Shown here: positions 39,800 to 47,872 of the stretch, piece by piece
Position numbering within the stretch: the first letter of the stretch is position 1
Layout of the letters: every line of letters begins with the position of its first letter
Assembly (NCBI RefSeq): GCF_004614195.1
Contig: NZ_SPUM01000029.1
Span: 1-64,000 of the forward strand
DNA: 64,000 nucleotides
Reading direction: 5' to 3'
From: Massilia horti
Lineage (GTDB): Bacteria > Pseudomonadota > Gammaproteobacteria > Burkholderiales > Burkholderiaceae_D
The notes under the pieces: generated by a model
Told to the model about the DNA's origin: nothing
Databases searched by the model: none
Seen by the model: only the letters and a program-made list of their open reading frames with translations
Translations under genes and position numbers: made by a program

Positions 39800-40585
39800 A
39801 TGGCTATCGGCCTCATCATCATCGGCGACGAGATCCTGTCCGGCAAACGGCGCGACCAGCATTTTCCCAAGGTGGTGGAAATGCTGGGCGAGCGCGCTTT
39901 GCATCTGGACTGGGCCGAGATCGTCGGTGACGATCCGGCGCGCATCACCGCCACCTTGCGGCGCACGTTCGCGTCGAACGACATCGTGTTTTCCTGCGGC
40001 GGCATCGGCGCCACGCCGGACGACCAGACGCGCCAGTGCGCTAGCGCCGCCCTGGGCCGGCCGCTGGTGATGCATCCGGAAGGGCGCGCCATCATCGAAC
40101 AGCGCATCCGCGACACCGCGCGTGAAGCGGGAGTGGTTGCGGACCTGACCAGGCCTGACAACCTGCAACGCCTGAAGATGGCGGAGTTTCCGGAAGGCGC
40201 AAGCCTGATCCCCAATCCGTACAACCGCATCGCCGGCTTCTCGGTGGAGCACCACCATTTCGTGCCGGGCTTTCCGGTGATGGCCTGGCCCATGATCGCC
40301 TGGGTGCTCGATACCCACTACGCGGGCCTGTTCCACGCACAAGCGCGCGCCGAGCGCTCGCTGCTGGTGTACGAACAGGCCGAGGCCGCCCTGACGCCGC
40401 TGATGGAGGCGATCGAGCAGCACTATGCCGGCGTGCGCGTGTTCAGCCTGCCCTGCGTGGGCGATGCGCACACGCGGCCCAACATCGAACTGGGCGTGAA
40501 AGGGCCGCCGGAACAGGTCGAGGCGGCGTTCGCCATGATGCGTTCGGAACTCGATTGGCGCGGAGCGGAATACCACGTTTTGTAG
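39800..40585 (+). CDS. CinA-like molybdopterin-binding domain protein
   Basis: A 261-residue protein corresponding to the N-terminal MoCF/CinA domain only, without the deamidase half of full CinA. Marks are IIIGDEILSGKRRDQH and the segment FSCGGIGATPDDQTRQC. Its exact role is uncertain; relatives occur as competence/damage-inducible protein A or FAD synthetase-like enzymes. The ATG at 39800 is chosen as it opens the conserved strand. It follows the EI24 gene after 54 bases. Confidence 0.85.
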   Translation: MAIGLIIIGDEILSGKRRDQHFPKVVEMLGERALHLDWAEIVGDDPARITATLRRTFASNDIVFSCGGIGATPDDQTRQCASAALGRPLVMHPEGRAIIEQRIRDTAREAGVVADLTRPDNLQRLKMAEFPEGASLIPNPYNRIAGFSVEHHHFVPGFPVMAWPMIAWVLDTHYAGLFHAQARAERSLLVYEQAEAALTPLMEAIEQHYAGVRVFSLPCVGDAHTRPNIELGVKGPPEQVEAAFAMMRSELDWRGAEYHVL

Positions 40586-40845
40586 GCATGTTTGCCCCTC
40601 GCTGAACCCGGTCGTTGTTTTTTTGCGAAAATAATCTGCCAGCATCAAATTTGTTGAAGAGTGCTTCGTCCAAGTGCAGTTGATGTGGTGGAATGTGTAC
40701 TGCGGGCGGTGAGATCCGGAGTGAGATTGCGCCGCCCAAAGTTGTAAGTTTTAACGACCTCAATCACTCGAACATACCAGCAGCACGGATGGCGGGCGGG
40801 TGTCTCGGGGATTGGGGCAGAATGAATCAGACCGGTTGAGCCATC

Positions 40846-43800
40846 ATGGAAAGTAATCGCCCTTCGCGGCGTCCCCGTCTCGTGTCCCGCGCCGTGAGCA
40901 GGTTGCGCGGACGTCCCACCACCAACGACCTTGACGACGCAGCCGTAGCGGCCATGGAAGCGCCCGAAATGCCGCGCCAGGAACCGCACCTGTCGCTAGT
41001 CGCCGATGAGGCGCCCGATGAACAGGTTCCCCGCCAGTCGGCCGGCGGCCCGCCGCGGCGCCGCAAGAGCCGCATCAAGCCGGCCCTGCTGCTGGTGACG
41101 CTGGTGCTGGTGGCCGGCGGCGCGGCGTTTGCGGTGTACGAGTCCCGCACCTCGGCCATGCAGGCCAGGTTCTTCAGCGAACTGGCAGCCAAGATCCACT
41201 ACCGGATGGAAAAGGGCCAGAGCAACGCCATCCGCTTTCCGCACGACAGCCCGTACGACGAGCGCCTGGGCTATGCCAACCTGCCGAACTACCTCTCCAA
41301 ACTGGCCGGGCGCGATTACACGGTCGCGGCGCAGGCGCGCATGTCGCCCAAGATGATGGAACTGGCCGACATGGGCCTGTTCGCGACCTACCGCGAAAAG
41401 ACCAAGGTGGGGCTGGACATTTTCGACTGCCACGGCCAGACCCTGTTCTCGGCGCGCTATCCGGAGCGCGCGTTCGACAAGTTCGAGGCCGCGCCGCCGA
41501 TCCTGGTGCAAAGCCTGCTGTTCATCGAGAACCGCGAACTGCTCGATCCGACCTACCCCAAGCGCAACCCGGCGATTGAATGGGACCGCTTCTCCAAGGC
41601 GGTGTTCGACAAATCGGTGCATTCGGTGGGCCTGGGCGGGGGCGGGCGGGTGGCCGGCGGCAGCACGCTGGCGACCCAGATCGAAAAGTACCGCCATTCG
41701 CAGGAAGGGCGCACCACTTCGCTGTCGGACAAGCTGCGCCAGATGGCATCGGCCACGCTGCGCGCCTACCAGGACGGGCAGGACACCACCGCCGCCCGGC
41801 GCCGGATCGTGCTCGATTACCTGAACACGGTGCCGCTGTCGGCCAAGGTCGGCTACGGCGAAGTGAATGGCATTGGCGACGGCATGTGGGTCTGGTACGG
41901 GCGCGACTTCGCGCAGATGAACCAGATCCTGAGCGAGCCGCTGCTCACGCCCGAACAGGCGCTCACGTACAAGGAAGCGCTTTCCTTGATGATCGCGCAG
42001 CGCCGCCCGGCGTACTACCTGGGGGCGGGCGAGGAGGACCTCGAGACCCTGACCAACAGCCACCTGCGGGTGCTGGCGCAGGCGGGCGTGATCACGCCGC
42101 AGATGCGCGACGCGGCGCTGGCGGTCAAGCTGCATCCCGCGCTGGGTTCGGGCATCGAGCCGCCGGCGCCCAGCGCCTTCGTGTCGCGCAAGGCCGCCAA
42201 CGCGGTGCGCAACCACCTGGCCAACCTGCTGGGCGATCCGCGCCTGTACAACCTGGACCGGCTCGACCTGGCGGTGGTCTCGACGCTCGACGCCGGCGCG
42301 CAGGAAGCGGTGACCGCCGCGCTGCGCCAGCTGAACAACCAGGAGGCGGCGGCCGCCGCCGGCCTGACCGGCAAGGGCATGCTGGGCAACGGCGACCCGG
42401 CCAAGGTGGTCTACAGCTTCACGCTGATGGAGCGCGGCGCGGACGTGAACTACCTGCGCGTGCAGACCGATAACTTCGACCAGCCGCTCGACATCAACGA
42501 GGGCGCCAAGCTGGACTTGGGCTCAACCGCCAAGCTGCGCACGCTGGTCACCTACCTGGACATCATCGACCAGCTGCACAAGCGCTACGGCGGCATGGGC
42601 AAGGCCGAACTGGCGAAGCAAACGACCGATCCCAAGGACCGGCTCTCGGCCTGGGCGGTGGAGTATTTCCGTACCCTGCCGGAAGGCGCGGACCGGACCC
42701 TGCCGCCGATGCTCGACGCCGCGCTCGAACGCAAGTACTCGGGCAGCCCGGCCGAAGGCTTTTTCACCGGCGGCGGCCTGCACCGCTTCGGCAATTTCAG
42801 TAAACTCGACGACCACCGCATCCTGACCGTGCGCCAGGCGCTGCAGAACTCGACCAACCTGGTGTTCGTGCGCCTGATGCGCGACGTGGTGCGCTACTAC
42901 ATGTTCCAGCTGCCCGGCTCGTCGGCGCAGCTGCTGGCCGATGCCGACGACCCGCGCCGCGCCGACTACCTGTCGCGCTTCGCGGACAAGGAAGGCCGCG
43001 ACTTCCTCGCCAAATTCTGGAACAAGTACAAGGGCAAGGCGCCCAAGGACGCGGTGGCGACGCTGATGTCGGGCGTGCGTCCGACCGCATCGAAGCTCGC
43101 GGCCGCGCACCGCACCGTGTTCCCGGACGCGTCGCTGGCCCAGTTCACGAGCTTCCTGCGCGGCTCTGTCGCATCGAACAACGAGCTCGAGGACGACCGG
43201 ATCGCCAAGCTGTACGACCAGTACGCGCCGGCCAACATGTCGCTGGCCGACCGCGGCTACATCGCCTCGATCCATCCGCTCGAGCTGTGGCTGGTGGGCT
43301 ACCTGAACACCCATCCCAAGGCCGGCTGGGACGAAGTCACCAAGGCTTCGGTGCAGGAGCGCCAGGAGGTCTATTCCTGGCTGTTCAAGACCCACCGCAA
43401 GCACGCGCAGGACAAGCGCATCGCAGGCCTGCTCGAAGTGGAGTCCTTCCTCAAGATCCACGCGCAGTGGAAGAAGATGGGCTACCCGTTCGACTCGCTG
43501 GTGCCGTCGTACGCCACCACGCTGGGCGCCTCGGCCGACCGTCCGGCCGCGCTCGCGGAACTGATGGGCATTATCGTCAACGGCGGCGTGAGAAAGCCGG
43601 TGCAGCGCATCGACTCGCTGCACTTCGCTGAAGGCACGCCGTACGAAACCCTGGTCAAGCGCGCCGGGGCAGGGCCGAAGGAACAGGTGCTCGCGCCCGA
43701 GGTGGCGCGCGCGGTGGCCGACGCGATCCGCGGCGTGGTATCGGAAGGCACCGCCAAGCGCGCCAAGAGTGCCTTCGTCAAGTCGGACGGCAGCATCATC

Positions 43801-44088
43801 GCCGTCGGCGGCAAGACCGGCACCGGCGACCAGCGCTTCGACGTCTACGCCAAGGGCGGCCGGCTGATCGAATCGCGCTACGTGAACCGTTCGGCGACCT
43901 TCGTGTTCAACATCGGCGAACGCTTCTACGGCAGCATGACGGCCTACGTGCACGGCCCCGAGTCGGCCCATTACGACTTCACCAGTGCGTTGCCGGTGCA
44001 GCTCTTGGTGACGCTGGCGCCGAGCCTGATGCCGATGATCGAACCGCCGCCGGGCAGCCGCGCCGCGCTCCAGCAGTGCGGGCGCTGA
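40846..44088 (+). CDS. Bifunctional peptidoglycan synthase (class A PBP-like)
   Basis: A 1080-residue protein. A cytoplasmic basic N-terminus leads to one membrane helix (about residues 80-98) and a glycosyltransferase 51 domain with its catalytic glutamate in FIENRELLD (about E228) and GGSTLATQ at 271-278. The transpeptidase domain has its serine motif STAK (S560 to K563), an STN motif in LQNSTNLVFVRL, and KTG at about 990-992. It would polymerise and cross-link peptidoglycan at the membrane. It is longer than E. coli PBP1a because of a roughly 250-residue insertion between the STN and KTG motifs. It is followed 34 bases later by a TAXI-type protein gene. Confidence 0.9.
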   Translation: MESNRPSRRPRLVSRAVSRLRGRPTTNDLDDAAVAAMEAPEMPRQEPHLSLVADEAPDEQVPRQSAGGPPRRRKSRIKPALLLVTLVLVAGGAAFAVYESRTSAMQARFFSELAAKIHYRMEKGQSNAIRFPHDSPYDERLGYANLPNYLSKLAGRDYTVAAQARMSPKMMELADMGLFATYREKTKVGLDIFDCHGQTLFSARYPERAFDKFEAAPPILVQSLLFIENRELLDPTYPKRNPAIEWDRFSKAVFDKSVHSVGLGGGGRVAGGSTLATQIEKYRHSQEGRTTSLSDKLRQMASATLRAYQDGQDTTAARRRIVLDYLNTVPLSAKVGYGEVNGIGDGMWVWYGRDFAQMNQILSEPLLTPEQALTYKEALSLMIAQRRPAYYLGAGEEDLETLTNSHLRVLAQAGVITPQMRDAALAVKLHPALGSGIEPPAPSAFVSRKAANAVRNHLANLLGDPRLYNLDRLDLAVVSTLDAGAQEAVTAALRQLNNQEAAAAAGLTGKGMLGNGDPAKVVYSFTLMERGADVNYLRVQTDNFDQPLDINEGAKLDLGSTAKLRTLVTYLDIIDQLHKRYGGMGKAELAKQTTDPKDRLSAWAVEYFRTLPEGADRTLPPMLDAALERKYSGSPAEGFFTGGGLHRFGNFSKLDDHRILTVRQALQNSTNLVFVRLMRDVVRYYMFQLPGSSAQLLADADDPRRADYLSRFADKEGRDFLAKFWNKYKGKAPKDAVATLMSGVRPTASKLAAAHRTVFPDASLAQFTSFLRGSVASNNELEDDRIAKLYDQYAPANMSLADRGYIASIHPLELWLVGYLNTHPKAGWDEVTKASVQERQEVYSWLFKTHRKHAQDKRIAGLLEVESFLKIHAQWKKMGYPFDSLVPSYATTLGASADRPAALAELMGIIVNGGVRKPVQRIDSLHFAEGTPYETLVKRAGAGPKEQVLAPEVARAVADAIRGVVSEGTAKRAKSAFVKSDGSIIAVGGKTGTGDQRFDVYAKGGRLIESRYVNRSATFVFNIGERFYGSMTAYVHGPESAHYDFTSALPVQLLVTLAPSLMPMIEPPPGSRAALQQCGR

Positions 44089-44122
44089 ACCGGTGCGCCG
44101 CAAGCAAGGCAGGAATCACGCG

Positions 44123-45478
44123 ATGCAGCCGATGCGGCGCGTGATGTCGAACGTGCGCAAGTTCACCCGCATCTCGCTGCGCGACCTGCTGGTGGCGATC
44201 GGGCCGACCCTGGTACTGGTCGCTTGCGCGGTGGCGGTGGCCTACGTGGTGGTCGATCCGGCGCCGCCGCGCAAGCTGGTGCTGGCCACCGGGCAGGAGA
44301 ACAGCGCCTACGAACAGTTTGGCAAGCAGTACCAGGCCGAGCTGGCCAAAAACGGCATCGCGGTACGGCTCGAATCGTCGCTCGGCTCGCAGGACAACCT
44401 GCAGCGCCTGCTCGAGGGCAAGGCCGACATCGCCTTCGTCCAGAGCGGCATGACCAACGAGGCCCAGGCCGAGCGGCGCGACCTGGTGTCGCTGGGCAGC
44501 CTGTTCACCGAGCCGGTCTGGCTGTTCCTGCGCGACGAAACGAAAGTCAAAAGCCTGACCCAGTTGAAGGGCTTGCGTATCAACCTCGGTCCGGAAGGCA
44601 CCGGCGTGCCCAGGCTGTTCCGCCAGATCCTTGGCGTGAACGGCCTCGTGCCGGGCGACCTTCAGATCACAGCGCTGGAGAACACGCCAGCCACGATGGC
44701 ACTGCTGGACGGGCGCATCGACGGCCTGGTGTTCGCGTCGGCGCCGGAAGCGCCGCTGATCCAGATGCTGCTGCAAACGCCGGGCGTGCACCTGTTCGAC
44801 TTTACCCAGGCCGAGGCCTATACCCGGCGTCTGCCGTTCTTGTCGCACGTGGTGCTGCCGCGCGGGATCGTCGATCTCGGGCGCGACATTCCGGCCCAGG
44901 ACTATCACCTGATCGCGCCGACCGCCACCATGGTGGCGCGCGAAGGCTTCCACCCGGCGCTGATCGACCAGTTCGTGCAGGCTGCGACCGAGATCCACGG
45001 CGGCGCCGGCTGGTTCCAGCAGCCGGGCCAGTTCCCGTCGCCGCGCTACACCGAGATACCGGTGGCGCGCGAAGCGGCCCGCTACTACCGCCAGGGCGCG
45101 CCGCTGCTGCAGCGCTACATGAGCTTCTGGCTGGCCAACTTCTTCGACCGGATGTGGGTGGTGGTGGTGCCGCTGCTGGCGCTGCTGATCCCGCTGTCGC
45201 GCGTGGTGCCGCCGCTCTATGTGTGGCGCATCCGTTCGCGCGTGTACCGCTGGTATGGCCAGTTGCGCGCGGTGGAGCAGTCGCTCGAAGAGGTGCAGGG
45301 CGAGCGGCGCGACGAGCAACTGGCCGACCTGCTGCGGCGTCTGGACGAGATCGAACGGAACGTGAACCAGACCTCGGTCCCGCTGGCGTTCGCCGATGCC
45401 TTGTACGAGCTGCGCAGCCACATCCATTTCGTGCGCGAGCGGGTCAGGCGGATGCCCGATACGGCAGCGAGCGCGTGA
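44123..45478 (+). CDS. Membrane-anchored TAXI family solute-binding protein
   Basis: A 451-residue protein. An N-terminal membrane helix (about residues 23-43) is followed by a TAXI-type TRAP solute-binding domain (LVLATGQENSAYEQFGKQY; KADIAFVQSGM; INLGPEGTGVPRL). A second membrane helix lies near residue 345 (VVVVPLLALLIPL), with a cytoplasmic helical tail rich in charged residues. Classical TAXI proteins feed a TRAP permease, but no permease gene is present here, so it may be a sensor or part of an envelope complex. ATG at 44123 is preferred to GTG at 44093. Its place after the PBP gene suggests a link to the cell wall. Confidence 0.82.
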   Translation: MQPMRRVMSNVRKFTRISLRDLLVAIGPTLVLVACAVAVAYVVVDPAPPRKLVLATGQENSAYEQFGKQYQAELAKNGIAVRLESSLGSQDNLQRLLEGKADIAFVQSGMTNEAQAERRDLVSLGSLFTEPVWLFLRDETKVKSLTQLKGLRINLGPEGTGVPRLFRQILGVNGLVPGDLQITALENTPATMALLDGRIDGLVFASAPEAPLIQMLLQTPGVHLFDFTQAEAYTRRLPFLSHVVLPRGIVDLGRDIPAQDYHLIAPTATMVAREGFHPALIDQFVQAATEIHGGAGWFQQPGQFPSPRYTEIPVAREAARYYRQGAPLLQRYMSFWLANFFDRMWVVVVPLLALLIPLSRVVPPLYVWRIRSRVYRWYGQLRAVEQSLEEVQGERRDEQLADLLRRLDEIERNVNQTSVPLAFADALYELRSHIHFVRERVRRMPDTAASA

Positions 45479-45631
45479 GCGGCTGCCGCTGGCACCCATT
45501 TAGCAGGACACAATTATCTGCGCCAACTATTCGCCGCGCCTCGCACGCAACTGACGGCGAAGCCGCGCGTTATCTGCCGCTACGCCAACAAGAATGACGG
45601 TAGTTAACGTGCAAGCCGCATCGTTCCCGAG

Positions 45632-45703
45632 CTAATGCCAGAATGCCCATGCACTTGCGGACAGTGCCAGCCCGGTAGCCAGAAGCAAGAGCGACTCTTT
45701 CAT
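45632..45703 (-). CDS. 23-residue hydrophobic peptide coupled to upstream gene
   Basis: A 23-codon frame, MKESLLLLATGLALSASAWA plus three residues, forming one hydrophobic helix or a signal-like peptide. Its ATG overlaps the upstream membrane gene's stop (ATGA), and a GGAG lies six bases before it. Translation is plausible, but no homology can be claimed. Confidence 0.4.
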   Translation of the reverse strand: MKESLLLLATGLALSASAWAFWH

Positions 45704-45894
45704 CCCGGCTCCCGCGCCAACCATAGCGCGGTTCCGAGTGCACCGAGGACAAACGAAATCAAGCCGATCCCAGACGCCGTTTCGACCGAGACGCCTGCAA
45801 TGTATACGGCCATCAAACTGGTCACGAACATGGCTAAGGCTCCACCACACGGGATGGCCACCAATGCCAAAAGCAAAAACAATACACGGTTCAT
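45700..45894 (-). CDS. Two-helix membrane protein, candidate second immunity protein
   Basis: A 64-residue protein (from MNRVLFLLLALVAIPCGG) with two hydrophobic segments and an end LWLAREPG. The stretch VSVETASGIGLISFVLGA resembles YVETAGNILVMTFVGTA in the first unit of the larger membrane protein at 46027, so it may be a single-unit relative. The open frame continues upstream to a methionine at 45933 through residues MYFNCPIVEP, which match the C-terminal end of the effector-like gene at 46563; that part is a decayed effector tail. The real start is uncertain. Confidence 0.55.
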   Translation of the reverse strand: MNRVLFLLLALVAIPCGGALAMFVTSLMAVYIAGVSVETASGIGLISFVLGALGTALWLAREPG

Positions 45895-45895
45895 A

Positions 45896-45962
45896 ATAAT
45901 AGATGGTTCGACTATGGGGCAGTTGAAATACATCCCGCCCTTACTGCCGCCTGCCTACCAAG
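45896..45962 (-). pseudogene. C-terminal remnant of a second effector-like gene
   Basis: Read on the minus strand the bases encode AGGSKGGMYFNCPIVEP, matching AGGSSAGMYFNCPAAEP at the end of the effector-like gene at 46563-47000. At DNA level a block of 21 bases around GATGTATTTCAACTGCCCC is almost unchanged. A TAG stop lies just before it and the rest of the gene is missing. The original stop has been lost, so the remnant runs into the downstream membrane gene. Confidence 0.75.
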
Positions 45963-46026
45963 CGAACGAGTGGAGCGGGCAGCGCGGCGGCCGGTGGCCT
46001 AACAGTTTTGCCAGGACACTCGCACG

Positions 46027-46566
46027 TCACCCTCGTCTGCGGTTTAACACCAGCGATGTGGCGACCGCCACACCGATGAACACGCCAGCAAATATCGGCG
46101 TTAAGTTCTGCACTTCTTTAAGGAAGCAAATTATCTGTACATTGACAAACACAGCTGCAAAGAAGGCGACGCCAAGCGAAATGATCGCTCTCCGCCATGT
46201 ATCTGAGAGGGGTGTCGGCAAAGAGAGAAGAACAAATGTGACTGCCGATGCGAAAAATGCAGAAACGACAATATCTATGCTCGCCATCACTATGTTCCTT
46301 CGGGGAGCGAATCCAAAGACGGTCCCGTACAGAAATGCGATATCGACCACCCCGACCCCTAATGAAATTAGAATTCGTCGAATCATCGCCGTGCGGCCAC
46401 GTTTGTATTTTAAAACTAGCGATGTGATGACCGCCGTGCCAACGAATGTCATAACGAGTATGTTACCCGCCGTTTCCACGTACAGGTCCGGTGTGAATAC
46501 GTCCCCCGTTAGCCAGACAAGCACGGCCACAAGAAACGCGACCCCAAACGAAATAAACATTCTCAT
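46027..46566 (-). CDS. Polytopic membrane protein of three repeated units, candidate immunity protein
   Basis: A 179-residue protein with six predicted membrane segments arranged as three repeated two-helix units of about 55-60 residues. Each opens with a variant of ISLGVAF (FISFGVAFLVAVL; ILISLGVGVVDIA; AIISLGVAFFAAVF). Units one and three close with T-SLVL plus basic residues (VITSLVLKYKRG; VATSLVLNRRRG). Its ATG overlaps the stop of the effector-like gene (ATGA), so the two are translated together. That coupling, as in toxin/immunity pairs, is the basis for calling it immunity; no family is recognised. GC content is lower than in the core genes. Confidence 0.7.
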   Translation of the reverse strand: MRMFISFGVAFLVAVLVWLTGDVFTPDLYVETAGNILVMTFVGTAVITSLVLKYKRGRTAMIRRILISLGVGVVDIAFLYGTVFGFAPRRNIVMASIDIVVSAFFASAVTFVLLSLPTPLSDTWRRAIISLGVAFFAAVFVNVQIICFLKEVQNLTPIFAGVFIGVAVATSLVLNRRRG

Positions 46567-47000
46567 GCGAAAGGCTCCGCTGCGGGGCAGTTGAAATACA
46601 TCCCAGCACTACTGCCGCCAGCTTTCACAACTTCCTCAACGAAAGCCACGCAGTTGTTCGGCAAGACAAGCCAGCGCCATTGCTTCGTTAGGAGTTCTTC
46701 CAGTTTTGCGTGCGCCCCGGCAGGGTTGGGAATCTGGATCATCCAGCGCCGAATTTCGTGCTTGCCGCTCTTTCTCAAATAGTTCATGTAGCCTTCCTCG
46801 CGCAAAAACCTGGGGCGGTGCTTACGCCCAGCCACATGGAAATACCAGCCGCTGCCAGTGTGGAGTAGCACATGACCGCCCAAATTGATACCGTCGCCCG
46901 ATACAACGACAGCGTAACAATGATGGAAGTCGAACGGTTTGATCGGGCATTGATGCATTTCGTCGCCGTCGTAGTCTTTGGGATCGAACCAACTAGACAT
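46563..47000 (-). CDS. Putative Hcp-associated effector (Cys/His, permuted papain-like candidate)
   Basis: A 145-residue protein with no signal peptide. An N-terminal half has HHCYAVVVSGDG and GGHVLLHTGSGWYFHVAG (H43, H47), and a C-terminal half has LPNNCVAFVEEVVKAGG (C117). A histidine before an NxxC-type helix is the order seen in permuted NlpC/P60 (LRAT/YiiX-like) hydrolases, so it may cut peptidoglycan peptides, lipids or proteins. This is inference from the motif order. It lies 32 bases after hcp, with GGAGG before its ATG, and overlaps the membrane gene downstream. Together these suggest a secreted toxin loaded by Hcp. Confidence 0.6.
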   Translation of the reverse strand: MSSWFDPKDYDGDEMHQCPIKPFDFHHCYAVVVSGDGINLGGHVLLHTGSGWYFHVAGRKHRPRFLREEGYMNYLRKSGKHEIRRWMIQIPNPAGAHAKLEELLTKQWRWLVLPNNCVAFVEEVVKAGGSSAGMYFNCPAAEPFA

Positions 47001-47032
47001 GGTCGCCTCCGATTAAGTAGCGCCTACGCGCA

Positions 47033-47524
47033 TTAGCAAACCTTGTTGGCAGCGCAGTCCCAGCCCCCGACGGTGCTTCCCTCAGTGCCGCCCCGGATGG
47101 ACTGTTTGACGTGTTCCCAGTTTATTTTTGAGTAAGCAAGGAGAACGGTTTCCTTCATCGTTCCACCCGCGCCACTGTCGTATGTGACGTTGGAAATCAT
47201 CACGTTTGTCAGAGTAATTCTTTCGTAGCAGATCGGCTTACCGTCACCGTCAGCACGCATGAACTCGAAAACCGCTTTCGGAATGGTCTTACCCATCGCA
47301 CAATGCTGCCTGAGTAACGGAGACGACAAGTCAGCCAGCTTCTCAAGCATGATGTCCGAAAGCGATGCTCTGCCGCTGGTCATCCCCCCGGCCGTCGATA
47401 GGCTGGTTGCGCGTGGCTGGTTAACGTTGCCGATCACCTTTGAAACTTCGATCCAGTTTTTGTGCTTGTCGTCGGTCGATTCGCCTTTAATGCCTTCGAT
47501 TTGCAAATATGCGTCTACTGCCAT
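47033..47524 (-). CDS. hcp: Hcp family type VI secretion protein
   Basis: A 163-residue Hcp1-type protein. It opens MAVDAYLQIEGIKGESTDDK, with HKNWIEVSKV, a TSGRASLSDIMLEKLADLSS segment, and the conserved end GGWDCAANKVC. Hcp hexamers form the tube of the type VI system and can carry small effectors inside the ring. No other T6SS gene (vgrG, PAAR, tss) is in the window, so this is an orphan hcp heading an accessory cluster. A GGGAG site precedes the ATG. Confidence 0.95.
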   Translation of the reverse strand: MAVDAYLQIEGIKGESTDDKHKNWIEVSKVIGNVNQPRATSLSTAGGMTSGRASLSDIMLEKLADLSSPLLRQHCAMGKTIPKAVFEFMRADGDGKPICYERITLTNVMISNVTYDSGAGGTMKETVLLAYSKINWEHVKQSIRGGTEGSTVGGWDCAANKVC

Positions 47525-47872
47525 GAGGAATTTCTCCCGTTGGATGGATTACTTGGTTGTGCTTGTGCGGCGGCTGCGGCTGCGGCTGGCGCTCGACCAA
47601 GCCACGTGGTTGCTCCCGCTCTTGTATGACGATGCCTTACGGAATAAGGATGGCATGCCATTGTTGGTTGCCTTGCTACCAGGTGGATTGGTGGGGATCA
47701 ACGGTGGCAAGAGATTGCGATCAACAGCTGATGGAATCAGAGCAAAGAATGTATCGGGGTTATGCGCGGACCGTTAGCATCCAGTCAGGCCGGCGGAAAA
47801 GCTTGGGACGCATTCGGCCGCAGCCCCAAAAGTTGGCTTACACTGTCGGCGGTTCATTATCGAAAGGAAAAC
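47525..47872. other. 348-base divergent gap between hcp and the CocE-like gene
   Basis: No gene is supported. The right end has AAAGGAAAA before the hydrolase start, and the left end holds the hcp ribosome site. A (CGGCTG)-like tandem of six bases occurs near 47562-47590. Promoters for both genes must lie here, but none matches consensus well enough to mark. Confidence 0.5.

Noticed and set aside
45635-46594. 319-codon plus-strand frame across the immunity genes
   Set aside because: The minus-strand frames have ribosome sites, stop/start overlaps and membrane segments; the plus frame is a threonine/asparagine-rich shadow.
45600-47872. Prophage or integrative element carrying hcp
   Set aside because: No integrase, attachment repeat, tRNA junction or phage structural gene is visible; an accessory T6SS cluster fits better.
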